From positions 682,001 through 746,000 of the forward strand of contig SKCR01006516.1 in assembly GCA_019454045.1 (NCBI GenBank): a stretch of DNA of 64,000 bases, in the 5' to 3' direction. Position 1 is the first letter of the stretch. Each line of letters begins with the position of its first letter. Below are positions 19,569-32,505 of this stretch, piece after piece. Position numbers and translations under genes: made by a program. Source of the stretch: Zanthoxylum bungeanum. Its lineage: Eukaryota > Streptophyta > Magnoliopsida > Sapindales > Rutaceae. The notes under the pieces are model-generated. The model saw only the letters and a program-made list of their open reading frames with translations. It was not told the origin of the DNA and searched no databases.

Positions 19569-22500
19569 TGTGGGACACATGAACTGGGCGACGCATGCTG
19601 TCCCGGGCTCGCGGCCCGGTCGGGAGTACGGAGTAGCCACGGGGGACTAAACCGGAGAATAATGGAGTCGCCACCCAGTGTGAACCGGGAAAATGAGATT
19701 TAAGGCCACACTCACCCCTCGCAAGGGAAGACCTCAAACCGTTGGGTTCGGAATGGTCCCTTACTTATGCCACTTGTAATGAAAGGATTTATGTAATAAT
19801 TTAATCAGGCTTAAGTAACACTTATTTCCAAGAGTATCATGCTTCTAAATTCACATGTACAACATAAAACTTACACCTAAATTTACATATATTTCACATC
19901 TAAGATTGCATGCTTGAAAGTACATCAAAGTAACGACGAACATACAACTTCATTGGCATATTATATTTAAGAAAACACAAGCACCCATACTAACCACACA
20001 AGCACACATGTGAGCATCTTCCCAAGTGATATGTGGAATTGTATCCCAAGTACAGACCGTACTACCGTCCATTCGGAATCGGCTACGAAATTTATGTCTG
20101 GGTTTCCATCCGATATACCACAAGAAATATTACTCAAATGTTATCATGACATAGGTATATGAATTGTAATATGTTAAACGCATTGTACTCATACATGTGG
20201 GGAATACATATGAATGACACCAACACAATCTTGCGTAATACAGAGGGGCAATCAGGTTCATCATACATAGGGATAGCTACTAGGAAAACTATGCATGAAA
20301 TCTGATGAAAAGGGACTCAGTTCAGTGGGTGCGCGTTCGTGTAGCGTTCGAAAATGCGTTCGAACGGTAAACAGAAGGTTCGCGTTCGTATAGCATTCGA
20401 GAACGCGTTCGAATGAAACCAGACCTGATGCATGATAAGACTAAGAAAGTGCGTGTGCGTTCACGTAGCGTTTGAGAACGCGTTCGAACGGTAAACAGAA
20501 GGTTCGCGTTCGTATAGCGTTCGAGAACACGTTCGAACGGAACCAGACCTGATGCGTGATAAGACTAAGAAAGTGCATGTGTGTTCACGTAGCGTTCAAG
20601 AACGCGTTCGAACGGTAAACAGGAGGTTCGCGTTCGTGTAGCGTTCGAGAACGCGTTCGAACGGAATCAGGCCTGATGCATGCAACACAAAGAATAAAGA
20701 CAATAATGTCAAGCTCAATATGTCTGATTGAACATATCTTGCATTCAACCGAACACACATCAACCGGCGCGGCAAAACATCGTGGTAAAGGGCTTTAACC
20801 CCTCCCCATAGGGGATCTTTCATTGCACTTACTAAGCCCATGCGCTCGATTGAATCATGTATACATGGAATTAAAAAAACAATAATATCAAACTTAGTAT
20901 GCCCGATTGAACGTATCTTGCATTCAACCGAACACATATCAACCGGCGCGGCAAAACATCGTGGTAAAGGGCTTTGACCCCTCCCCATAGGGGATCTTTC
21001 ATTGCACTTACTAAGCCCATGCGCTCGATTGAATCATGCATACGAAGAATTAAGAACAATAATATCAAACTTAGTATGCCCGATTGAATGTATCTTGCAT
21101 TCAACCGAACACACATCAACCGGCGCGGCAAAGTATCGTGGTAAAGGGCTTTAACCCCTCCCCATAAGGGATCTTTCATTGCACTTACTAAGCCCATGCG
21201 CTCGATTGAATCATGCATAAATAAGCAACATGCAGAATTCAAGTGACGAAAAATAAATAAACCAAAGCAACACAAAACAAAAGAGGGTGCCGTTTACTCA
21301 AGCGGTACGTGGAGTTGTATCCCGAGTACAGATCATACTACCGTCCATTCGGAATCGGCTATGAAATTTATGTCCGAGTTTCCATCCGATATACCGCGAG
21401 AGTTGACACATCTCTCATTTTATTCCAAAGCCACAAAATACAACATCTCATAATTCATGCATATTCATTTACTCAAGGGCCACAACATGCATTTCAACAT
21501 GACAATCATGCAAGCAATACTCAATAAATAATACAAATAAAACGGAAAACGAGTGTGGAAAATACCCTAAGGTCTAACCTTTTTGCCAACTTTCAGGCTT
21601 TCATTTCACGGACGTCGGAAGGGTACAACTCCTCAACTTCTCCGGTTCACTGTTTTAGCGTCCTAGCTCACTGTTTTGCTATTTTGCTTGCTGTTCGGTC
21701 TCCGTTCTGCTGCTGTTCGGTCTCCGTTCTGCTGCTGTTCGGTCTCTGCTTTGCTACTCACTGTTCAGGTCACTTGTTTTGACGTTTCAACGGACTGTTC
21801 CGCGTTTTTTTTGTGGATTTTTAGTGTAGTCTTGTGTGATTATTTTAAGGATTATGAATGCAGTTTTTTATGTTACTATTTTGAGGATTTTAGGGACTGT
21901 TTTAAGAGGATTTGGCTGCTGTTTTGGGGGTGTATTTTCGGTGATGTGTGGGGAGTTTATGGAGGTGGTTTTCAGTGATGGTTAGGGGCTGTTCGGGATG
22001 TATTTTGGTCAAGACAATGAGGGTTCTTTGGTTTGTGATCTTCGGTTATTGAGAGTGAGGGAGAGTTGTGTCAATAAGCTTGGGTGTTTCTTGTGTGAAT
22101 GAACTAGGAGAGGCTTTTTCTTGTATCAATGAGCTAGGGCCGTGCATGTCTTGGTTATGGGTTGTTTATATAGAGAATGGCTAGGGCTTCACCTTGTCTC
22201 ACAAAGAAGGGATTTGATTTTGTGTTGAGCAAGGAAAGTCAAAGATTGAGGGGGGACAAATTTGGCTTAGATTAGGAATACAATATCTTTAATTTGTTAT
22301 AATTGATATTAATTAGGCATGACATCTTTTTAATTTAGTATGTGATTTGTTTAGTTAGGAAGTTAATATATTTGATTTGTCTTAATTAGGTATGATTATA
22401 TTATGTTTTATTTAATTGGTAAATGGTTTAAATATTTTATTTAATTCAAATACATTATTAATATTTACCTTAATATTTAATTTAATATTTAATTTAATTT

Positions 22501-22841
22501 CCCATGTGTCTTAAATGTGTTTTATTAATTGGGATGTGTTTTATGGGCTTTGGGGGGCTAATTGGGCTGGGGTGCGAGGCTAGCAGCAAAACCAGAAACA
22601 CCGACGCCGTTCGAACGCCCATTCGAACACTTCACGAACGTCCGAAATTTGCCTGACGTTCGAACGAAGTAACGAACGCAGCACTAACGAAGACAGTGAA
22701 CTTGCGAAATGAATCTGATGACGTACTTATTCTGAATTTCCCCTTCCGACCTCCGTTTCCCGCAATATCCTTAGCTAAAAAGGTAGTGCCTCCAACTGAG
22801 ACTCATCATCGGGTTTCACATGCGAAAATGCAATGCCTACA
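19569..22841 (-). repeat. 5' LTR of F
   Basis: A 3273-bp LTR, nearly identical to 8424-11666. The length difference is partly explained by an extra copy of a 22-bp unit, TCTCCGTTCTGCTGCTGTTCGG in pattern, near 21698-21745, gained in one copy only. It ends GCCTACA at 22841 beside the ATAGG duplication. Confidence 0.92.
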
Positions 22842-22846
22842 ATAGG
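22842..22846. other. Target-site duplication of F, right copy (ATAGG)
   Basis: Exact match to 8419-8423. Confidence 0.9.
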
Positions 22847-23701
22847 CAGATGACATGGTTTAAGTTTGTCAATGGAACTTTGCATTTCATTTGAGTTCTG
22901 GATGATACCATCTATTACATCAAGTCTGAAACATTCATCATTCTTTTCGTCATCTGGGAAATTCATGGTTTTGAAAACATTGAATGTTACTTCTTGGTCA
23001 TGTACCCTCATGGTTAGTTCACCTTTTTGTACATCAATAATGGTTCGACCTGTAGCCAAGAATGCTCTCCCGAGGATGATGGGCACGTCTTCGATTTCCT
23101 CCATGTCAAGGACAATAAAATCTGATGGGAAAATGAATTTGTAGACTTTGACAAGCACATCTTCAACTACACCTCTCAGAAATGTGAGCGTTCTATCAGT
23201 AAGTTGCAAAGAGATTAAGGTGGGCTTTGCTTCTCGAATCTGTAGTTTCCCGTAAATGGACAAAGGCATCAAGTTAATACTAGCACCTAAATCACATAAA
23301 GCCTTACCAAAGTTATGTTCTCCTATGGTGCAAGGGTTGGTGAAACTGCCAGGATCTTTCAACTTTATGGGAAGCTTCCTCTGAATGATAGCGCTGTATT
23401 CTTTTATCAATGCTATTGTCTCGTAATCTCCCAATCTTTGCTTTCGTGACAAAATATCTTTCATGAATTTGACATAGTTGGGAATTTGTTCCAACGCTTT
23501 TGCAAATGGAATGTTGATATGCAGCCTTTTGAAGATCTTCAGGAATCGAGCAAACTGCTTGTCTAGTTTATGTTTCTGGAGACGCTGTGAAAAAAGTGGA
23601 GCTGGAGTGAATCTTTCTCGATCATTTGCCTCTTTTTCCTCCATATGTGGTTCTGCTTCGCTGCTTTCTTTTGAAACTTGTGGATGCCTTGATTCCAACA
23701 T
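22847..23701 (-). pseudogene. Gag-protease segment of G (Athila-type retropepsin)
   Basis: A long frame holding the end of gag and the aspartic protease. Landmarks are QRLQKHKLDKQFARFLKIFK and HINIPFAKALEQIPNYVKFM ahead of the protease. The catalytic block GKALCDLGASINLMPLSIYG is DLGAS in place of DTGAS, as is usual in Athila. A hydrophobic IFPSDFIVLDME and the C-terminal VPIILGRAFLATGRTIID follow. The frame is open through the whole domain. After SSIDKL it runs straight into KPCHLP, which belongs to integrase, so RT to integrase core is deleted. Residues beyond 22846 in that frame are LTR of F. Confidence 0.9.
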
Positions 23702-25106
23702 CTTTGTTGATCATAGTACCATTTTTCAAAGTAATGGCTTGACATTGCTCATTCTCTCTGTTCCTTGGATTTGGTTCTGTGTTGCTAGGAATGGTACCTT
23801 GCGGTCTGTAACTCTGAGCATTGGCCAGTTGTCCCATTTGATTCTCCAGTTCTTTAATAGAAGCTTAATGGCTTTGATTCAATACGACTTGATTTTGAAC
23901 CATAGCTGCTAAATCATCGTATTTTGCTTCTTACTTTTTCAACTGGGCCAGCAATTTTGTTATTCATGGTTCTTTTTCATACTCGTGACCTTTATTTTGT
24001 TGTTGGAATCCGGGTGATGGATTGTTCATTTGCCCTGAATTGTTGCTCAATGCGAAATTGGGATGATTCCTCCAACCTGGGTTGTAGGTATTGGAATACA
24101 GATTGTTTCAGTGTATGTTGAAATTACTGACATAGTTCACCGTCTCATCATGTTGGTTGTAAGTTTCTGACTCTGGTGCTCCTCCATATGGTGAACTTGT
24201 GGATCCAGCATTAACCTTCATGCTAAGAGTTTCCATGAGTTTGCATATTTGATCCAGCTTGGCACTCATAGATGTGTTGACTCTTATTTCATGGATTCCC
24301 GTAATTCGTTGAATCATGCTAATTTCTATTGGCCATAATGAATTCTTGTTGGCCATTTCTTCAATTACGTCTCAGACTTGATCTTCTCCTTTTTCCATTA
24401 AAGCTCCTCCAGCAGCAGCATCTATTGCGGTTCTCATTAGTCCAGAAAGTCCATTGTAGAAGGTTTGGACTTGTAGCCATTTTGCAATCTCATAGTGAGG
24501 ACATTTTCTGAGAAACTCCCTGTACCTCTCTCAAGCTTCGCAGAGGGATTCTGAGTCATGTTGCACAAAAGATGTGATTTCATTCCTCAGCTTTGCTGTT
24601 CTGGCTGGGGGAAAGTATTTTGCAAGGAATTTGGTGGTAAGAGTGTTCCAAGTTGTGATGGAACCTGTTGGTAGTGAATGTAGCCAAGCCTTAGCTCAGC
24701 CTTTCAAAGAATATGTGAACACACACAGTCTCATTGCTTCTTCTACCGATCGGTTGTAATTGAATGTGCCGCAAAATTTTAGGAAGTTGCTGATGTGAGC
24801 ATTAGGATCTTCAGTTGCACTCCTCCCAAACTGAACAGATTATTGTATCATCTAAATGCATGTTTTGATTTCATATGCATTTACTGGTAAGAGAGGAAGT
24901 ACAATACATGAAATGAAGTCGTCAACCACCGGAATAGTTCTGTCCCGAATGGGAATTGGTGGTGCAACCTCCAAAGGTTCAGGTTCTTGATTGTTCATAT
25001 TGATCAGTGCTTCTTGGCCTCCTCGCCTATCCTTTCTCATCTGTCTGATTGTTCTTTCAATTTCTGGGTTAAGCGAACGGATTTCAAAGCTTATGGTCCT
25101 TCTCAT
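23702..25106 (-). pseudogene. Gag of G
   Basis: An Athila-type gag. The start is at ATG 25106 (MRRTISFEIRSLNPEIERT), with a proline-rich PLEVAPPIPIRDRTI. A frame change near 24850 leads to the Retrotrans_gag core at about 24810-24370: FLKFCGTFNYNR, AWLHSLPTGSITTW, KFLAKYFPPARTAKLRNEI. Three in-frame TGA codons lie in this core, at least one in place of a conserved tryptophan. Then come a decayed Gln/Asn-rich part (24356-24108, and 23837-23622 MGQLANAQSYRPQGTIPSNTE) and the protease. Matches of this kind identify the Athila branch. Confidence 0.85.
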
Positions 25107-25213
25107 GTAGTGTCTGAGAGCTTGAAACATAAGAAAACAAAAATAATAAGTAAAATAAATTATATATAAGTAAATGTATCTAACCCCAAAATTAATAGTG
25201 AAAGATAAATAAG
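25107..25213 (-). other. Short leader of G
   Basis: AT-rich leader of about 100 bp between the primer site and gag ATG. No gene. Confidence 0.6.
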
Positions 25214-25231
25214 TCCCCGACAATGGCGCCA
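25214..25231 (-). other. Primer binding site of G
   Basis: On the minus strand TGGCGCCATTGTCGGGGA, the tRNA-Asp-type site typical of Athila elements, six bases inside the 5' LTR edge at 25238. Confidence 0.85.
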
Positions 25232-25237
25232 AAAACT

Positions 25238-26988
25238 TGACCGGTGGTAAACACACACATTACGTAAGCGCACGTATCGCTCAAGTAGTATAAAATATAT
25301 TGATATCACGAGGACTTAATACTTAGGCTATCAATTTATGAAGCTAAATGTTTACAAGTATCTAATAAATTGATTGTTGATTGGACGGTGATTTTTATTT
25401 AAAACAAGTAAATAAAACAGTGCGAAATTAAATTTAAGGAAAATTCAATATTAAGAAGCTATCTAGGGTTGCAAATCCTTCCAATATCTTTTAAAGATGA
25501 AGTGATTATCTCATGTTTATGCAATATATCGGTTTATTAACTTGGAACACGAAAATATGCAAAAGCCTCTTCCGATGTTCAGATGTAAACACCCAAAATA
25601 ATCCAATTAACTATATTTTTATGTTAACGAAGTTACCTGTAAGTTCCAATTATGGTTACCCCCGCCCGACATGTATATTCATATCCTGTAAGGAAATCTA
25701 CCTAAGAGATATTTACCCCAAGGTGAGATCGTGAGCTATTGAGTCTAAGGCTAAACCTAAAATCCCTTTTCCAAGTTCATTTTAAGTTTACCAAATCAAT
25801 CTTATTAATGGCCAGTTAACAAGAAACTTTAAGACTAAGACTTAATAAATAAACCTTTACACTACCCAAAATATAAGATAACCAACTTATAAAACGGTGA
25901 TATTGGAATTCATCACAACCCCATATAAGGTATTTAGTTACAACACATATATAGGATTATTAAAAACTTAAATAAACTAAATGACATAAAATAAACTTCA
26001 AATTAAAAATATAAAATTAAATAATAAAATAAAATGATGGGGTTAGAGGATCCACTTTATTACTTATAATTTAGAAATCTCCCTTATTATAATATATAAA
26101 TTTGCATGACATTACCCACTGACCATATAGGCGGTATCCCGATTAAGTCAGATTTTTGATTAATTCCAACCGACCAAAGGCGGTATCCCATTATGTCAGG
26201 TTAAAATCAATTTAATTAAGTCCAACCGACCATAAAAGCGATATCCCATTAAGTCAGGTTTTAAAATAGTTTATATATTATAACTAATGGAGATTAATCT
26301 AAATTATATTAATAAAAAGCTTTACCTTTCACCCCAGCAGAGGGAAGTTACCTACTCATAATGAAAAGTAAAATAAAGAAAGATCTATTGCTTAAAATAA
26401 AAATTAAATACAAGAAAATTGTAAAAAAAACAAACAAGATACAATCATCTTAGTATTCTTAAGGAAATCCCCAGAAGAAGGTATGAAAATTTCAAATGAA
26501 TTCGGCCTCAACTTATAGGCAAATTTTATCCTCACGCGTCGCGACGCGTGAAGCTCTGCACGTCTCAAGGCACCGTTGATCTTTGACGCGTGTACACGGT
26601 TTGACGAGATGATGACACGTGGCTGTCGGTAGAAATTATTGGCTCGGCGTCGCGATGCGTGAAGACTTGCGCGTCGCGACACTAACGTCATGCTGACGTA
26701 AGCAATGACGCATATCGGCAGAGTGAATTATTATGCTGACATCATGATGACGCTTATGCTGACGTGGCGCTAACGTGTCGATGATGAGTGTCGGCAGTAT
26801 AGTAACCGCTGCGCGTCGCGATGTGAAAATTACATTCTTGCCATTTTATCTGTTTTTTCATTGTTTTGGCCCTGATTAGATTCCAGTGAGTCCTGAAACC
26901 TTAATTTTCTATAAAATACACAAAACACATCAAAATATTCACAAAACTCAAGAAATTATACAAAATATTAAGTAAAATGGGCGGTAAA
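25238..26988 (-). repeat. 5' LTR of G, truncated at its outer end
   Basis: Starts TGACCGGTGG and matches 4459-6232 up to GGCGGTAAA at 26988. The last roughly 24 bases expected by comparison (to a terminal TTATCA) are absent; the sequence instead switches to TGTTGGGG of element E. The missing end probably lies beyond the window on the far side of E. Confidence 0.85.
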
Positions 26989-29521
26989 TGTTGGGGTTTT
27001 GGGCAAAGGGCGCGGCGGAAGCGCTGTTCCAGCGAAATCATAATTTTAAAATTTTTTTAAATTACCGAATAAATTATTCAATATCCAATATGAATAATTT
27101 ATTCATATTTCACCTAGACATATTTATTCGATATCATATAGTGACATAAATAGTTAAGAAACATCGCGAAACTTTTACGAAAACGTTTTTCCGTAAAATG
27201 GCATAAAACACGTTTTTGACCGAACCGACTACCCAATGCACATAGGGCCTGCCCAGGTCAACCTCAATAGTGCTAGGGTAGTTCATGGGCTGCCCGAACA
27301 GTGACCAATTTACTGTTTGGGCAGCCGTCACCCAATTGGCTCAAAAGTCACCCGGTAACGCCGTTTTTCACCGTTTTCGCTTATTTCAACTCTGAAACAA
27401 TTTCCGGAAATTGTTCCAACACCCAAAACACATCTAATACATTCAAATGACATCATTTTCATCACAATCAACCCAGTTTTTCCAGATCTGATTTTGCAAC
27501 AAAAATAATCAATTTTTTATGCTTTAATCCAACTTTTACAACATTAATCATATTAATCAAAACACCAATTCAAGTCACCACCAATGAATCACCCAAGAAA
27601 AATTCTAGGAATTACAAGAGTGGTCATAACACTCTAGAATGGCAACTTATCATCAAATGACAAAATTGAATCAATATTACAATAATATTATCCAAAACAA
27701 CTTCACACATGCACAAAACCTTCCAATTCATCCTCCAAACCAAAAAGCCCCAAATTTATAGAAAAGAAGAAACCCTAGGATCTCACTAGATCATCAAAAA
27801 ATAAGAGACATAATTTCTAAGCTTAGGGATTTGTAGAATTACCTTTAATCCTCTAATTCCTTAGCTTTTTTTTTCTTGATTTTCTTCATTCTTCATCTTG
27901 AATCATCAAGTATGATTTGAGAGCTTCTTAGGATGAGTTCATTCGGCCATTGTGTTCATCAAAGTGAAAAGAAAAAATTTCAACTTTTAAAACAAGCCAT
28001 GACCGACTTAGCTAAGGGCATTTTGGTCAATTTTCAATTTTAATCCAACTAAACCAAATCAAACTTTATGTTAACAAATCAAATTTGCACACCTAAAGTT
28101 TAATTAAAACATGCCACATGTATCAATAATAATTAGCATATAATATAACAATTATGAAATATAGATATCATTTAATTATTTAAATATTTAACGTTTAAAT
28201 ATCTAAATAATTAATTAATATAATTATTATTATATATGTATTTTTATTTACATTAAATAACAAATACATATATTAATGGCATGTGTCAAAATCTCATTTG
28301 ACAATTAATTAATGTGTATCTAATCAAATTATGTATCAAATAAAAATACACAATAATTACGATTGACCAAAAATGCCCCTATGCATGTGTTTTCGTTTAA
28401 CCGTTTAAACGATCCGAATTAACTTATTTAATTCGGTGAAGTATTATGAATAATCTGTAATATTTATAACGCGTTGCCCAAGTGCTCAACAAGTACACTT
28501 CATATTGTGGGACTCTCTAAGTTTAGGTTTATCCGTCACGAAATACAATTTCGTGTCAATATTCACCCACTCATGAATTATGACGACCACATATAATCTC
28601 TCTAAACTATGCAAGTCGAGGTAATTGCATACGTATATTCCCTCCGTCATAGGCTATCCATATTATACCTGGGATATAGATAAGAACGTCAAATCCTTAT
28701 GGTATAATATAGTCGACTTTCAAATTTATGATCTCTAAATAACACTCGAAAACTTGTTTCCGAAATAATACCACAACCATGGATTTACTAGATTGCAAAC
28801 ACGTGTAGGATACATATGCCCTGTACACAGTACTGACAGATTCTATCTTTATACGCACAAGATATCATGAGCATCAATCCACACCCAACGAACATGTGGA
28901 GGTCTGATCTAAATAGATCGGTGACGTGACTGCCATCAAAGTATGGAGGATAACTCATATATCCACAGTGGTATCTCAAGTCAAATGACCACTATGCTCG
29001 CTCAACTTGAGAAGATTCTTATTGATGTTGGTGTACCATCTATTAGGAAATCTTCAGTGAGTCGTTCAATGTTTATCAAATAAACACCTACATGTCTATA
29101 CGAGTCTCCCGAGACTCATGGTTCATTGGGATAAACCATCAGACCAAATCACAATATACGACATGTACTGGTCTCAACAGATTTTGCTAACCGACCCGTG
29201 TTAGTAAATCTTGACTAGGAACTTTATTTAAGGATATACAACTTATAATGATGCTTCCCAATTTCAATTACAAACTACGTTATAACTGCGCACTACATTG
29301 TAAATCCTAGGGTCTTTGTCTAATATACACGTATCACTAAATCAAATTTAGTTTCAATCTAATCATAATTAGATATCTAATCGTAATTAGATCGAATATG
29401 TGTATAAAAGACAAGAGGTGCTACCATTAAATAAGTAATATTATGGAAAAATGAACTGTTCGTATTTATGAATCAGACATAAATACGATCCGGATTGGCA
29501 CTCTGAGCACCAACCCTAATA
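26989..29521 (-). repeat. 3' LTR of E
   Basis: A 2533-bp LTR read from the minus strand as TATTAGGGTTGG to CCCCAACA. The expected TG start has mutated to TA. The outer boundary is set by the break in G's LTR and the inner one by the purine-rich AAGCAAGTGAGAGAAAT just right of 29521. No second copy is in the window, so both edges depend on these landmarks. No gene is seen in it. Confidence 0.6.
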
Positions 29522-32505
29522 ATTTCTCTCACTTGCTTTAGTGCCAATCCACAGTATCATATACACATCTCAATGTGTATCACATACTCATGGCACTAAA
29601 GAGCTCCCCTAGCACTCAAGAGGTAGGCAACAATAAGTAAGCCCGCTATTACAAATTGAGTCTGTCCAACAAACCCAATTGTTTTCCTTAGCCAACATCA
29701 TTCATATTTTGTAGAACCCAAGTTCTACATCAATATGACTTAGATGTTATATCAATATTATGCTATAGCTATTAAGTTGTCTATGTATTTAGAGATCAAA
29801 TCCTAAATACTATGTAGACAACAACAAATACAATACTAATATCAAAACTTATAATCTTCACTTTGCAACTTCATAAGTCAATACTTCATAAGTTACAACG
29901 AATTCCACTAACATAGTAGAATCATCTGTGACACTCCTACTGCATCTTTTCTGACTCTATATGACATAGAAAATCTAATGTCATAATTAGACTCAAAACT
30001 AATCTGACTTTAATGATTGCAGACTATATTCTCCATGAATTAGAAACTCGTTCTTAATATCTCAAAGATCACAAAGAACATGTTTCAAGACATATCGTAT
30101 AGTCCACAACGTATCAAAATAACTTGTAACAGTTACAATTAAATTGATATCTCCAATCGCACATAATATAATATTCATTATGCTATCATCATACGATGCA
30201 TCAGATTGACTAGACATTCTAATCAATTTCTCTTTCGACTAATGAATCATCATTTACGACAGATAAATACTATATACAAGAGACACACTAACTGTCAAAC
30301 AGTTATACTAACTATCATACAAATAGTTTTGATGTGTCCTTTGTTAGATCATATCTAATGCACGATTAATGGGAGTATCTCACAAGTCTCTTGTTTTATA
30401 TCATATATAAAAAAATATATCAAATATAACAGAGACTACTCTCACTATTTTCACGGAGAAAAGAAGACTTAGGTAAACCTTTTACCTTATAAACATCTCA
30501 TTATTACATTAATAATGATAATGTCGTTAGGATATATAACACTAGAAAGAAATTTGTATGCTCCCACTGACCCTACTATTATATATGTATTCTCTGTGCT
30601 TTGATAAAATCAGACAATCTGACTGTATCAAAATTAGAGAACACAGATTTTCGGAAAGCTTATCTGAGTCTACAATAGGCTCTATAAGCTAGTAAATCAA
30701 ACCGTGATCTTAGCAGAATACAAACTCTATGGCCATTCTAGAATGAACTCTTCAAACAAAGAAACCACAATGGATCTCTCATTCGAAGAAATCATTCAAG
30801 AATTCCACTTTGCATTCTTTAGCCAAAATTCATACCAACAGATATTTAATTATTCAATTAGTGCGACTGGAGATCTACAATAGATTGCTGAGTATAACTT
30901 TTCTCACTGTCATACTATAAAGGTCAAACCTTTAATAAGCTCACTTTACTTTTGATGCGCAAACAATTTGCACATTTTATGAATGATTCATAACGAAAGC
31001 TTAATCAAGTTCAAAACTTGATCGTAGTAAGCTACAAACAATTTTAGATCTATGGTTCAATGCTAACTGCCGAAATCGATATCAAATATCGCTCCCACTA
31101 TAAGTTATAGGATAATTTTCTTCAATAAGAAAATAACAGAATCATTAAGTATCAAATACTTTGTAAATGATTCTGACATCCTATTAAACTTATACGGAAG
31201 ATATCGTAGGGTCATTTCATCTTATTAATTATGTAGTTCCATTTTAGTTTATCACTCTCACATTTGACTTCAATAAGTCAAGTCTTTTCTACAATCATTA
31301 ACATCTGATGTTACTTATCAAGTAATAAAATAATTTTATTACTCGGGACCGTAGAAACAATATTATATCAAATAGAATACAATATTCTATCAAATAGAAT
31401 ACAATATTATATCAAATAGAATACAATATTCTATTAAATAGAATAAATGATAAACTTTTACTTGTACCTCTGAGGCCCAAGTACTTTCAATTATATAACC
31501 ATTATACAAAAGAAAGATTCAAATCTCAAACTTTTCAAGATTCGAATTTTCTACCTATACATATCATATACGTAACTATAGAAACTAATGGAACAATAAT
31601 TACAAGGATGAATTAGTGTAACTGAAGCATAACCCCAAGATTATTGAAACTAATTCGGTAACACTCAATATCAAACGAATCAAATCATATAAGATTCGAT
31701 TTCTCCCACTGACCAATTCTATCACGATGGAATCGTAAAAGAATAATTTTGAGTAAGAATCACATCTATTAAATAAATATAGAACTAATTGCCATAAATT
31801 CATATGTTTGATCATATCAAACATCCTTGAAGAATTCAAAGACTCACAATGAATTTTAAAGACATAGTTTTCAACAATTCAAATAGAATAACTTTGAACC
31901 ATTCAAAACATTCTATCCGCATTTCATCAGAAACATATTGAAAGTTCTCGAATCATTCAAGACGTTCAATATATATTCTTTTAAAAACACGCAACTAAGT
32001 CATGAAAATTCATTAACTAAGTTATGAAGTAGAGAAAACTATCCGAGGTAATTTCTAATTCATTAAACTACATACATCCAATGTTTAGTTTAATAAATCT
32101 GTGGTCCAATGACAATCATTGGTTAAATGAGATTTAATCACATCCTGAATACAATATTCATTAAATGGATAAAGATATGTGATGTGATCTCATATCATAC
32201 AATCCTTTACCATACGGAATAAGCATCTAATGCTTAAATGATAAAATCTCATGAAGTATTGTTCTAAGTTATCCATTTAACCGAATATTTTTCTTAATGT
32301 TCATCTCTTCATCAATGACACTACTAGTCGTATTAAAATATGTAACAATTATTTATAAAGAACGAGTAACTATCCAATAGTCGCAAGTTCTGATATCAAA
32401 TATCAAAACAATCATTAAACATTATTTTAAATATTAGATGGGAGATCTGGTATCCAATACCTATAATTTTCGTATTGTGCTAATCGATATTCTCTATACA
32501 CAACT
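29522..32505 (-). other. Decayed interior of E
   Basis: About 3 kb of strongly AT-rich sequence with stops in all frames. Near the LTR a minus-strand phrase GGGAGCTCTTTAGTGCC could be the tail of a copia pol. I found no RT, integrase, protease or zinc-knuckle motif. It may be a non-coding interior or a pol decayed past recognition. Confidence 0.5.
31360..31444. repeat. 22-bp tandem repeat
   Basis: About four units of the pattern ATATCAAATAGAATACAATATT in tandem within the interior of E, with alternating ATTATATC and ATTCTATC starts. Confidence 0.8.

Larger units (their letters stand above)
8424..22841 (-). mobile_element. Element F: Tat-like Ty3/gypsy retrotransposon (14.4 kb)
   Basis: A near full-length minus-strand element with 3.2-kb LTRs and a TGGCGACTCCACTGGGGA primer site. 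Its order is gag, protease, RT, RNase H plus a second RNase H, integrase, a tandem-repeat 3' region, polypurine tract and LTR. The extra archaeal-type RNase H, the TGGCGACTC primer site and the repeat-rich 3' region are features of the Tat lineage (Ogre/Retand group). Every gene is broken by stops or frameshifts. It lies inside element G. Confidence 0.9.
4459..26988 (-). mobile_element. Element G: Athila-like Ty3/gypsy retrotransposon, interrupted by F
   Basis: A minus-strand LTR retrotransposon. In element order it has a 5' LTR (25238-26988, cut at its far end), an Asp-type primer site (25214-25231), gag (25106 to about 23700), protease (23701-22847), then the end of integrase (8420-7971), a 3' ORF (7871-7307), a polypurine tract (6233-6248) and the 3' LTR (4459-6232). 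Element F lies inside it, flanked by the 5-bp repeat ATAGG at 8419-8423 and 22842-22846. Removing F leaves about 8.1 kb. Reverse transcriptase, RNase H and most of integrase are absent, so G was an internally deleted, non-autonomous copy before F arrived. Confidence 0.85.
26989..32505 (-). mobile_element. Element E: LTR retrotransposon fragment, probably copia
   Basis: A minus-strand element of which only the 3' LTR (26989-29521) and part of the interior (29522-32505) are here. It is cut by element B at 32506. The copia assignment rests on the AAGCAAGTGAGAGAAAT tract beside the LTR and on the overall style; no conserved enzyme domain survives. Its junction with G at 26989 is best read as E having inserted into G's LTR. 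Confidence 0.55.

Noticed and set aside
22775..22846. C-terminal extension of the G protease frame (IAFSHVKPDDESQ)
   Set aside because: This is LTR sequence of F read through the insertion site.
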